18,417 nt of DNA, from the NCBI GenBank assembly GCA_934541205.1, contig CAKTDK010000020.1:1-18417 (forward strand), given 5' to 3'. Each line of letters starts with the position of its first letter. Positions within the stretch are counted from its first letter, which is position 1. Position numbers and translations under genes: made by a program. The DNA comes from an uncultured Eubacteriales bacterium (GTDB lineage: Bacteria > Bacillota > Clostridia > Oscillospirales > RGIG7773). This document shows, piece after piece, positions 6,269-13,311 of the stretch. The notes beneath the pieces were generated by a model. The model saw only the letters and a program-made list of their open reading frames with translations. It searched no databases and was not told the origin of the DNA.

Positions 6269-6694
6269 TTAATAAATGTCTTTTTCAGTAAGTGGAATTA
6301 CATCCGTACCTTCAAGAGCTTTTACAGCTTTTTCAATATTATCCACCCGAAGTACGACAACCGCCTTATCCTTTGACGTACCTATAAAAGCGTACATATA
6401 TTCTACGGTAACGTTTACATCATATAAAATCTGCATAGAAAGAGAAAGTCCTCCGGGCTTATCATCAATTCCTATAGCGATAACATCGGTAAGAGAAGCC
6501 GTAATGCCGTTGTCTTTAAGAATTTTAACTGCACTTTCAGGATCGTTTACAATAAGTCTTAAAATTCCGTAATCTGTAGTATCTGCAATAGAAAGAGCTC
6601 TTATGTTAATATTATTTTCAGCCAGGATCTTTGTAATTTTTGCAAGTCTGCCGGGTTTGTTTTCAACAAAGGCAGATATTTGTTTAATAAGCAT
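6269..6694 (-). CDS. Tandem ACT-domain protein, probable amino acid sensor
   Basis: 141 residues made of two ACT domains (about 2-68 and 70-140) and nothing else. The first opens with ISAFVENKPGRLAKI and contains NNINIRAL. The second has IGIDDKPGGLS and NVTVEYMYAF. The Gly in each KPG turn is the usual ligand-binding position of ACT domains. Proteins of this type are often encoded beside PaaK and IorAB and are thought to bind amino acids as regulators. No catalytic or DNA-binding domain is present. GGGAGG lies eight bases before the ATG. It is 58 bases from the first paaK gene, with a good promoter overlapping that gene's end, so it can be transcribed independently. An aromatic amino acid ligand is inferred from context. 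Confidence 0.85.
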   Translation of the reverse strand: MLIKQISAFVENKPGRLAKITKILAENNINIRALSIADTTDYGILRLIVNDPESAVKILKDNGITASLTDVIAIGIDDKPGGLSLSMQILYDVNVTVEYMYAFIGTSKDKAVVVLRVDNIEKAVKALEGTDVIPLTEKDIY

Positions 6695-6746
6695 AATATT
6701 ATCCTCCCAAAAATATTTAATTAAAGATAAAAATCTTTTTTATTAT

Positions 6747-6775
6747 ATTATATCACTTTAATTTTCTTTTGTCGA
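6747..6775 (-). promoter_or_regulatory. Promoter for the ACT-domain gene inside the paaK 3' end
   Basis: TCGACA (6770-6775), 17 bases, TATAAT (6747-6752) on the minus strand: 5 of 6 and 6 of 6 consensus matches with a TGA directly before the -10, giving an extended -10. That TGA is also the paaK stop codon. The leader of about 45 bases contains a weak AAAGAT/ATCTTT hairpin. Confidence 0.6.
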
Positions 6776-8057
6776 TAACTCTTACAGCTTTTCCCTCGGA
6801 GCGCTGAATTGTTTTTGGTTCAACCAAAGTTATTTTTGCCGCAATTCCCAAAGTTGATTCAACCGCATTTTTTATTTCTCTCGCTGTCTTCTCAACATTT
6901 TTAACTGCGTCTGAGAAAAATTCATTTGACATCTCAACAAGAATTTCCAAAGTATCAAGATTGCCGTTCCTGTCAACAATAAGCTGATAATAAGGCTCAT
7001 GCCCAAGAGATAATAATACGCTTTCAACCTGTGAAGGAAATACATTTACACCCCTTATAATAAGCATATCGTCACTTCGGCCCTGAGGCTTATTCATTCT
7101 TACCAAAGTTCTTCCGCATTTGCATTTTTCATAATTTAAAGACGCAATATCTCTTGTTCTGTATCTGATAAGCGGAAAAGCCTCCTTGGTAATACAGGTA
7201 AATACAAGCTCTCCTGTTTCACCTTCAGGCAAGACCTCTCCTGTATCGGGATTAATTATTTCAGGATAAAAATGATCTTCTGAAACATGCATTCCTGCCT
7301 GACATTCACATTCACTTGCAACTCCGGGACCGATTATTTCAGATAACCCATATATATCATAAGCTTTTATTCCGAGACGTTTTTGAATTTCCTGTCTCAT
7401 TTCCTCAGTCCAAGGCTCTGCACCGAATATTCCGGCTTTTAATTTTAAGCTTTCTTTGGGAATTCCCATCTCTTCTATAGTTTCCGCAATATATAAAGCA
7501 TAAGAAGGAGTGCAGCATATTACAGAACTTCCGAAATCCTGCATTACAGTAATCTGTCTTTTTGTATTTCCGGTTGATACCGGAATTGCAGTAGCTTTTA
7601 TGGTCTCAGCTCCATAATGCATACCAAGCCCTCCGGTAAATAAGCCATATCCATAAGAAACATGTACAAAATCATGAGCGCAGGCTCCGGCCATAGTCAA
7701 AGCCCTTGCGGCAACTTCACTCCATATATCAATGTCCTTTTTTGTATAACCTACCACTATCTGTTTCCCGGTTGTTCCAGAAGACGCATGTATTCTCACC
7801 ACTTCATCCATAGGAACGGCAAACAGCCCGTAAGGATATGTATCACGTAAATCCTGTTTCATTGTAAAAGGCAGTTTGGAAATATCTTTTATACTCTTTA
7901 TATCTTCAGGTTTTACTCCTGCTTTATCCATTCTTTCTTTATAAAAAGGCACATTGTTATATACTCTTCTTACTGTATCTACAAGACGAAGTGACTGAAG
8001 CATATTAAGCTCATTTCTTGACATACACTCATATTTTTCATTCCAAAACTTCTGCAT
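6753..8057 (-). CDS. paaK: Phenylacetate-CoA ligase family enzyme (PaaK paralogue 1)
   Basis: AMP-forming adenylating enzyme predicted to make arylacetyl-CoA from arylacetate, ATP and CoA, or to work on related acids. Motifs in order: ASSGTTGK (P-loop, near residue 98), FGAEPWTEEMR, YGLSEIIGPG, YRTRDI, then RSDDMLIIRGVNVFPSQ, and near the C-terminus SEGKAVR with the catalytic Lys. CKCGRT is the usual Cys pair. The P-loop is followed by Gln-Ile where the family typically has Pro-Thr. The start is placed at the second ATG (8057), eight bases from GGAGG (8066-8070). The first ATG (8063) is only two bases from it. It follows iorB closely as the last gene of the symporter-paaK-iorA-iorB-paaK operon. 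True substrate (phenyl-, hydroxyphenyl- or indoleacetate) cannot be told. Confidence 0.92.
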   Translation of the reverse strand: MQKFWNEKYECMSRNELNMLQSLRLVDTVRRVYNNVPFYKERMDKAGVKPEDIKSIKDISKLPFTMKQDLRDTYPYGLFAVPMDEVVRIHASSGTTGKQIVVGYTKKDIDIWSEVAARALTMAGACAHDFVHVSYGYGLFTGGLGMHYGAETIKATAIPVSTGNTKRQITVMQDFGSSVICCTPSYALYIAETIEEMGIPKESLKLKAGIFGAEPWTEEMRQEIQKRLGIKAYDIYGLSEIIGPGVASECECQAGMHVSEDHFYPEIINPDTGEVLPEGETGELVFTCITKEAFPLIRYRTRDIASLNYEKCKCGRTLVRMNKPQGRSDDMLIIRGVNVFPSQVESVLLSLGHEPYYQLIVDRNGNLDTLEILVEMSNEFFSDAVKNVEKTAREIKNAVESTLGIAAKITLVEPKTIQRSEGKAVRVIDKRKLK

Positions 8058-8075
8058 TTTCATTTCCTCCGAAAA

Positions 8076-8648
8076 TTATATAGAATAACCGTATTCAAAA
8101 GCCTTTAAATTCATATCAAGAAACTTTTGAGGTACAGTTTCCTTTATAGTTTCAATCCATTCTTCTTTCTCAATTTCAGAATTTTTTGCTAAAACGCCTA
8201 TCAAAACTATATTTGTAGCTTTTGCAGAACCTGCTTTTAACGCGAGATTTACTGCGTCAAAAGAAGTAATATCTATTCCAAGGCTTTTTATTTCTTCTAT
8301 TATATTATCCGGATATTTTGCAGCGCCCGTTATAACAGGCATAGGGTCAATACGCTGATCGTTAACTATCATCTTTCCGCCTTTTTTTAGATAAGAAATA
8401 TATCTTAAAGCTTCAAGTTTTTCAAATGCAAGAATTGTATCGGCGCAGCCTTTTTCAATAGTTGGAGAATGAACTTTATCACCGTATTTTACATAAGTAA
8501 CAACAGATCCTCCCCTTTGACTCATACCGTGTACTTCTGATACTTTAACGTCATAGCCTTTTTTTACAAGGAGATTTCCTAAAACACGGCTTGCAAGAAG
8601 AGTTCCCTGACCTCCGACACCCACAATCATTATATTTTTTGAAGACAT
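8076..8648 (-). CDS. iorB: Indolepyruvate:ferredoxin oxidoreductase, beta subunit
   Basis: Gamma-type domain of the 2-oxoacid:ferredoxin oxidoreductase family. It partners IorA to convert aryl pyruvates, CoA and oxidised ferredoxin to arylacyl-CoA, CO2 and reduced ferredoxin. About 190 residues, typical size, with GVGGQGTLLASRVLGN at the N-terminus and HGMSQRGGSVVTYVKYG in the middle, both family hallmarks. The longest frame starts at 8657, but that ATG touches the AAGGGGG Shine-Dalgarno (8658-8664). The ATG at 8648 is nine bases from it and begins one base after the iorA stop, so I prefer it. The two genes are translationally coupled. Confidence 0.93.
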   Translation of the reverse strand: MSSKNIMIVGVGGQGTLLASRVLGNLLVKKGYDVKVSEVHGMSQRGGSVVTYVKYGDKVHSPTIEKGCADTILAFEKLEALRYISYLKKGGKMIVNDQRIDPMPVITGAAKYPDNIIEEIKSLGIDITSFDAVNLALKAGSAKATNIVLIGVLAKNSEIEKEEWIETIKETVPQKFLDMNLKAFEYGYSI

Positions 8649-8649
8649 C

Positions 8650-10389
8650 TTATTCATCCCCCTTTTTTATAGCATCAAATTTGCATACCTTTGCGCACAA
8701 ATCACATCCAACGCACAAAGTAATATCGACAACTGCTTTTTTTCCATCCATTTTTATAGCGGGACAGCCTATTTTCTGACACATTTTACATCCCGTGCAT
8801 TTATCACTGTCAACCTTTAAAGGAGGAAGTGTTTTTACTGATTTTAAAAGAACACAAGGTCTTCTTGAAATTATTACTGACGGTTCTTTTGCATTTAATT
8901 CTTCTTTTACAGCTTTATCCATTTCTTCAATATCATAAGGATCTACTGTTCTTACTCGATTAATTCCTATACTTCTGCAAAGCATTTCAAGATTAACGGC
9001 TGCTGCCGGATCACCGTAAATATTTTTTCCTGTAGTAGGATTATCCTGATGGCCTGTCATTCCTGTAATGGAATTATCAAGAATAATAACTGTTGAATTT
9101 GAATTATTATAAACAATATCAACAAGACTTGTAATTCCGGAATGCATAAAGGTTGAATCACCTATAACAGCAACAGATTTTTTCTCAAATTCCTCACCTC
9201 TTGCTTTGTTCATTCCGTGAAGTCCTGAAATTGAAGCTCCCATACAAATGGTTGTATCAATAGAACTCAGCGGTGCCATTGCTCCGAGAGTATAACATCC
9301 TATATCGCCTGATACAGTTACTTTATTTTTTGAAAGAGTATAAAATAAACCTCTGTGAGGACATCCCGGGCAAAGCACCGGAGGTCTTACCGGAGCTGCA
9401 ATATCCGACTCACAAAACTGCGCCTTTTCATTTGTAAAAACTTCTCTTATTTTATTTGAAGTATATTCGCCGCAGAATGAGAAAAGCTCTTTGCCTTTAC
9501 ACTCAACTCCCAAAGCTTTTATATACTGTTCAAAAATGTCGTCCAGTTCTTCAATTACATAAATCTTTTTTACTTTAGAAGCAAATTCCAAAATTAAATC
9601 ATCCGGCATAGGCCATACACAGCCAAGTTTTAAATAAGAAACGCTGTCGCCAAGGGCTTCTTTGGCAAACTGATATGAAATACCCGAAGTAATAATACCT
9701 ATATCGGTGTCATTAAGTTCTATCTTATTAAGACTACTTGAACACATAGCTTTTTTTATATTTTTAATACGCTGTTCAACAAAAACATGACGTTTTATTG
9801 CATTTGCAGGCATCATTACATATTTTTGAACATCTTTTTTATATTCTTTCAAGGAAATATTTTTTCTTTCTCCGATTTCAACTATACTCTGAGAATGTGA
9901 AACTCTTGTGGATAATCTGATTATTACGGGAACATCAAATTCTTCAGATAAATCAAAGGCTATTTTAGTAAACTCAAGACATTCAGCTGAATCAGAAGGT
10001 TCAAGCATCATAGCCTTGCTTGCTCTTGCATGATGTCTGGAATCTTGTTCATTCTGAGAAGAATGCATACCGGGATCATCTGCAACAGCTATTACCATTC
10101 CTCCGTTTACGCCTGTATATGTAGCAGTAAAAAGCGGGTCTGCCGCAACGTTTAGACCTACGTGTTTCATAGCGCAAAATGATCTTGCTCCCGCAATACT
10201 TGCCCCTATTGCAACTTCCATAGCAACCTTTTCATTAGGCGCCCATTCGCTGTACATATCCTCTTTATATTTACTGGCACATTCTGTTATTTCAGTACTC
10301 GGAGTTCCCGGGTAGCTTGAAATAACATTGCATCCGCCTTCATAAAGACCTCTTGCAACCGCTTCGTTTCCCAACATTAATTTTTTCAC
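8650..10389 (-). CDS. iorA: Indolepyruvate:ferredoxin oxidoreductase, alpha subunit
   Basis: Catalytic subunit with thiamine diphosphate and iron-sulfur clusters, 579 residues. Order: pyrimidine-binding domain (about 1-190, SSYPGTPSTEITE at 24-36), a middle domain, CPGCPHRG (340-347), then the diphosphate-binding domain with GDIGCYTLG (361-369) and GDSTFMHSG starting at 410, and a C-terminal two-[4Fe-4S] ferredoxin domain with C531, C534, C537, C542 and C559, C562, C565, C569. All key motifs are intact. The start is GTG: GGAGGT (10397-10402) is seven bases upstream, and MKKLMLGNEA matches the usual start of the family. It lies 19 bases after the second paaK gene. The enzyme is reversible in principle, so direction (fermentation or reductive carboxylation) depends on the cell. 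Confidence 0.95.
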   Translation of the reverse strand: MKKLMLGNEAVARGLYEGGCNVISSYPGTPSTEITECASKYKEDMYSEWAPNEKVAMEVAIGASIAGARSFCAMKHVGLNVAADPLFTATYTGVNGGMVIAVADDPGMHSSQNEQDSRHHARASKAMMLEPSDSAECLEFTKIAFDLSEEFDVPVIIRLSTRVSHSQSIVEIGERKNISLKEYKKDVQKYVMMPANAIKRHVFVEQRIKNIKKAMCSSSLNKIELNDTDIGIITSGISYQFAKEALGDSVSYLKLGCVWPMPDDLILEFASKVKKIYVIEELDDIFEQYIKALGVECKGKELFSFCGEYTSNKIREVFTNEKAQFCESDIAAPVRPPVLCPGCPHRGLFYTLSKNKVTVSGDIGCYTLGAMAPLSSIDTTICMGASISGLHGMNKARGEEFEKKSVAVIGDSTFMHSGITSLVDIVYNNSNSTVIILDNSITGMTGHQDNPTTGKNIYGDPAAAVNLEMLCRSIGINRVRTVDPYDIEEMDKAVKEELNAKEPSVIISRRPCVLLKSVKTLPPLKVDSDKCTGCKMCQKIGCPAIKMDGKKAVVDITLCVGCDLCAKVCKFDAIKKGDE

Positions 10390-10396
10390 TTATAAT

Positions 10397-10402
10397 ACCT
10401 CC
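10397..10402 (-). promoter_or_regulatory. Ribosome-binding site fixing the GTG start of iorA
   Basis: GGAGGT, seven bases before GTG (10389). The next in-frame ATG (10377) would be 19 bases away, too far for this site. Confidence 0.75.
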
Positions 10403-10408
10403 GTAAAA

Positions 10409-11707
10409 TTAACTGTTTCTCAAATCAAGAATTCTTTTTGCCTTACCTTCAAACCGTTCAAGAGATTTTGGTTCTACAAAAGATACTTTGCAGTTTATTC
10501 CAAGTATACTCTTAAGCTGATCTTTTATATAATTTTGAAATTCAACCAATGAAGAATACCTCTCAAGCATATCTTCATTTGTAAGCTCAATCTTTACTTC
10601 AAGAGTGTCAAAATACCCTTCATGTCTTACAACAAGCTGATAATGAGGACTCGTACCCTCAATAGACGTAATAACTCTTTCAATCTGTGAAGGAAATACG
10701 TTTACACCTCTTATTTTCAGCATATCGTCGCTTCTGCCTTTTATCTTATCCATTCTTGCATGAGTTCTTCCGCATTTGCATATTTCATAATCAAGTCTTG
10801 AAATATCTTTTGTTCTGTAACGCAAAAGCGGAAATCCCTCTTTTGTAAGAGTGGTAAATACTACCTCGCCAGTTTGACCGGGTTTTAAAACTTCCAAAGT
10901 ATTGCTGTCAATAATTTCAGGCAAAAAATGATCCTCCGCAATATGCATACCGCATCTGTATATACATTCGCCTGAAACTCCAGGTCCCACAAGTTCGCTC
11001 ATTCCGTAATTATCAGTAGCAAAAATTCCGTATGTATTTTCAATCTGATTTCTCATTTCTGGAGTACATCCTTCAGAACCGAAAAGACCTGTTTTAAGCT
11101 TTAATTCTTCTTTTGTTATACCCATTTCCTTAGCGGATTCAAACATATACAAAGCGTAAGAAGGTGTAGAAACAAGCGCAGTTGTTCCAAAATCTTTCAT
11201 CACCATAATCTGTTTCTGCGTATTTCCTGAAGAGATAGGTATTACCGAAGCGCCCACCTTTTCAAGTCCGTAATGAAGTCCCAAAGCTCCTGTGAAAAGT
11301 CCATATCCAAATGAAATCTGAACTGTATCCTCATCTGTTACACCTGCTGCCGTAACAAGTCTTGCAACTATATCAGACCACATATCAAGGTCGTTTCTTG
11401 TATATCCAACTACCGTAGGCTTTCCTGTTGTTCCCGAAGACGCATGTATTCTGACTATTTTCTTTCTGTCAACAGCAAAAAGACCGTAAGGATAATTATC
11501 CCTTATATCCTCTTTTGTCGTATAAGGAATATACTCAATATCTTTTAAAGTTTTTATCTTGTCAGGATTAAAATTTATTTTATCAAGCCTGTCATGATAA
11601 AACTTAACATTATCATAACAGTATCTTACTATGTGCTTTAATCTTTCAAGCTGAAGTTTTTCAAGCTCTTTACGATCCATTGTTTCTATATCTTTTTGAA
11701 AATACAA
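10409..11707 (-). CDS. paaK: Phenylacetate-CoA ligase family enzyme (PaaK paralogue 2)
   Basis: Second AMP-forming arylacetate-CoA ligase-like enzyme in the operon, 432 residues with the chosen start, and more than half identical by eye to paralogue 1. It has the standard HASSGTTGKPTVVGY P-loop, YGMSELVGPG, YRTKDI, CKCGRT, RSDDMLKIRGVNVFPSQ and a C-terminal FEGKAKR lysine. The position of AEPW in paralogue 1 reads SEGC here. The start is TTG at 11707: AGGGG (11717-11721) is nine bases upstream, and reading from there gives MYFQKDIETMDRKEL, close to the usual family N-terminus. The ATG at 11716 touches the Shine-Dalgarno and is unlikely. It sits between the symporter and iorA. The presence of two copies suggests different acyl substrates. 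Confidence 0.92.
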   Translation of the reverse strand: MYFQKDIETMDRKELEKLQLERLKHIVRYCYDNVKFYHDRLDKINFNPDKIKTLKDIEYIPYTTKEDIRDNYPYGLFAVDRKKIVRIHASSGTTGKPTVVGYTRNDLDMWSDIVARLVTAAGVTDEDTVQISFGYGLFTGALGLHYGLEKVGASVIPISSGNTQKQIMVMKDFGTTALVSTPSYALYMFESAKEMGITKEELKLKTGLFGSEGCTPEMRNQIENTYGIFATDNYGMSELVGPGVSGECIYRCGMHIAEDHFLPEIIDSNTLEVLKPGQTGEVVFTTLTKEGFPLLRYRTKDISRLDYEICKCGRTHARMDKIKGRSDDMLKIRGVNVFPSQIERVITSIEGTSPHYQLVVRHEGYFDTLEVKIELTNEDMLERYSSLVEFQNYIKDQLKSILGINCKVSFVEPKSLERFEGKAKRILDLRNS

Positions 11708-11716
11708 GAATAACAT

Positions 11717-11721
11717 CCCCT
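11717..11721 (-). promoter_or_regulatory. Ribosome-binding site deciding a TTG start for paaK paralogue 2
   Basis: AGGGG directly abuts an ATG (11714-11716) but is nine bases from an in-frame TTG (11705-11707). Family N-terminal similarity begins at the TTG. Confidence 0.6.
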
Positions 11722-11742
11722 AATATTTTATTATCAGTAAAT

Positions 11743-13221
11743 TTAATTATTTTCCAAAGTCAAGTCTTCTGTAAAAAATTTCTCTTCTTCCTTAGTATTC
11801 AAACCGCAGGATTCTCCTATTTTGGTTCCTATAAAGCAAAGAATAAAAGAAGCGGCCATTGCTATTACTCCGCACACCGGAGATTCAAAAACTTTCAAAG
11901 CGGATAAAACAAGATTTATTGAAATCCCGCCGATCATTCCGGCATAAGCCCCTATCTTATTCATTTTTTTCCAATGAAGCCCTAGCATATAAGGAGCTAA
12001 AAAGCCGCCTGAAATCGTACCCCAAGAAAATGCCATAAGATTTATTATAGGAATTTTAAAATACGCTATAGCATAAGAAAAGGCAATAAAAAGAAAACAA
12101 AGCACTCTTGTTATTATAAGTATATTTTTTCTGTCCATATCCTTTTTCAAATGTCCTATAAAATCCATAGAAACCGAAGAGCAGGAAGTAAGCGTAATCC
12201 CTGATAAAGTAGAAATTGACGCTGACAATACAAGTACCAAAATTATTCCCAGCAAAACATCGGGCAAAGTTTTGGTAAGCATTTGAGGAATTATTGTATC
12301 ATAACCTCCTGAGGGTTCTTTATCAAAGAAAAATCTTGAAAGACCACCTACAAAATATGAACCGCCGGAAATTATAAGTGCAAATACAGTAGAAACTATC
12401 GTTCCTTTCTTTATAGCTTTTTTATCTGAAATTCCGTAAAATTTATGTATCATCTGAGGCATTCCCCAAGTTCCGACACTTGTCAGAAATACAAGTCCCA
12501 AAAGATTTATAATCATCTGGCCGTTTGTAGGAAATATACTGCTTGTTTCAAAAAACTTCTTTGAATTTTCTATAAGTCCGGAAAATCCTCCCACATCATT
12601 TGAGTTTACAACATACAGTGTCATTAAAATCATTCCGCCTATCATAATAATGCCCTGGAAGAAATCCGCAATCAAAGTTGCTCCGTAACCGCCTATTATA
12701 AGATAAAGTCCTGCAATTACCGCAATAAGCATCATTATAAATTCATAGGAAATATTAAAAACACTTTCACATAAATAAGAAAGTCCTGAATAAACAGAAG
12801 CGGAATACGGAAGCATAAAAATAAAAATTACCGCTACAGTAAAAAGTCTTAAAATTTTTGAATTATATCTTTTTTCAAAAAACTGAGGCATAGATTTTAT
12901 TTTTAATCTTCTTGTATATTTTCTTGTTTTTTCGGCAAGAACTTTCCAAGCTAAATACGAACCCAAAACCGCGTTTGCAATTCCTATAAGCGTTGCCCAA
13001 CCTCCGAATTGAAAGCCGGATTTTCCCGCATATCCTATAAATAAAACTGCCGAAAAGTAAGTGGTACCGTAAGAAAAAGCAGACATCCAAGCCCCCGCTT
13101 TTCTTCCTCCCACTACAAAGGCAGTTAATGTTTGAGCCTTTTTAGCACTCATAATGCTTATAATTACCATAACTGCAACATAAACAGCTACGATAATCAT
13201 AATAATCGCAGTTTTTGACAT
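11743..13221 (-). CDS. Sodium:solute symporter family permease
   Basis: 492-residue integral membrane protein with about 13 hydrophobic helices, of the SSS family (PutP/PanF/ActP type), which imports small organic solutes with sodium. Early family features are the N-terminal helix, FVVGGRKAGAWMSAFSYG near residue 35, and GYAGKSGFQFGGWA. The helix with SVGTWGMPQMIHKFYG lies in the middle, and SASISTLSG matches the conserved sodium-site helix. The start is the ATG at 13221, nine bases from GGGAGG (13231-13236). The ATG at 13230 touches that site. Substrate is not determinable from sequence. As first gene of the operon with two PaaK enzymes and IorAB, an aryl acid or aromatic-related carboxylate is a reasonable guess, since a phenylacetate permease of Pseudomonas is in this family. 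Confidence 0.88.
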   Translation of the reverse strand: MSKTAIIMIIVAVYVAVMVIISIMSAKKAQTLTAFVVGGRKAGAWMSAFSYGTTYFSAVLFIGYAGKSGFQFGGWATLIGIANAVLGSYLAWKVLAEKTRKYTRRLKIKSMPQFFEKRYNSKILRLFTVAVIFIFMLPYSASVYSGLSYLCESVFNISYEFIMMLIAVIAGLYLIIGGYGATLIADFFQGIIMIGGMILMTLYVVNSNDVGGFSGLIENSKKFFETSSIFPTNGQMIINLLGLVFLTSVGTWGMPQMIHKFYGISDKKAIKKGTIVSTVFALIISGGSYFVGGLSRFFFDKEPSGGYDTIIPQMLTKTLPDVLLGIILVLVLSASISTLSGITLTSCSSVSMDFIGHLKKDMDRKNILIITRVLCFLFIAFSYAIAYFKIPIINLMAFSWGTISGGFLAPYMLGLHWKKMNKIGAYAGMIGGISINLVLSALKVFESPVCGVIAMAASFILCFIGTKIGESCGLNTKEEEKFFTEDLTLENN

Positions 13222-13230
13222 AAAAACCAT

Positions 13231-13236
13231 CCTCCC
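13231..13236 (-). promoter_or_regulatory. Ribosome-binding site deciding the symporter start
   Basis: GGGAGG abuts the ATG at 13230 and is nine bases from the in-frame ATG at 13221, which is therefore the likely start. Confidence 0.7.
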
Positions 13237-13282
13237 GTACTACAAATATTCTTAATAAATGCATATTACCTACCGTTTTACA

Positions 13283-13311
13283 ATTATAAGTTTTATTCTA
13301 CAATATTTTCA
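13283..13311 (-). promoter_or_regulatory. Weak candidate promoter for the symporter-paaK-ior operon
   Basis: TGAAAA (13306-13311), 17 bases, TATAAT (13283-13288) on the minus strand, overlapping the end of the histidine kinase gene. The -10 is perfect but the -35 matches only 3 of 6. No terminator hairpin is visible in this gap, so read-through from the phosphate operon is also possible. Confidence 0.3.

Noticed and set aside
6721..6740. Terminator between paaK paralogue 1 and the ACT gene
   Set aside because: The AAAGAT/ATCTTT stem has only six AT-rich pairs and is followed by a poor T tract. It is too weak to call.
13231..13292. PHO box repeats in front of the symporter
   Set aside because: Only isolated TT-A-A-like hexamers occur, without the regularly spaced direct repeats expected for a PhoP site.
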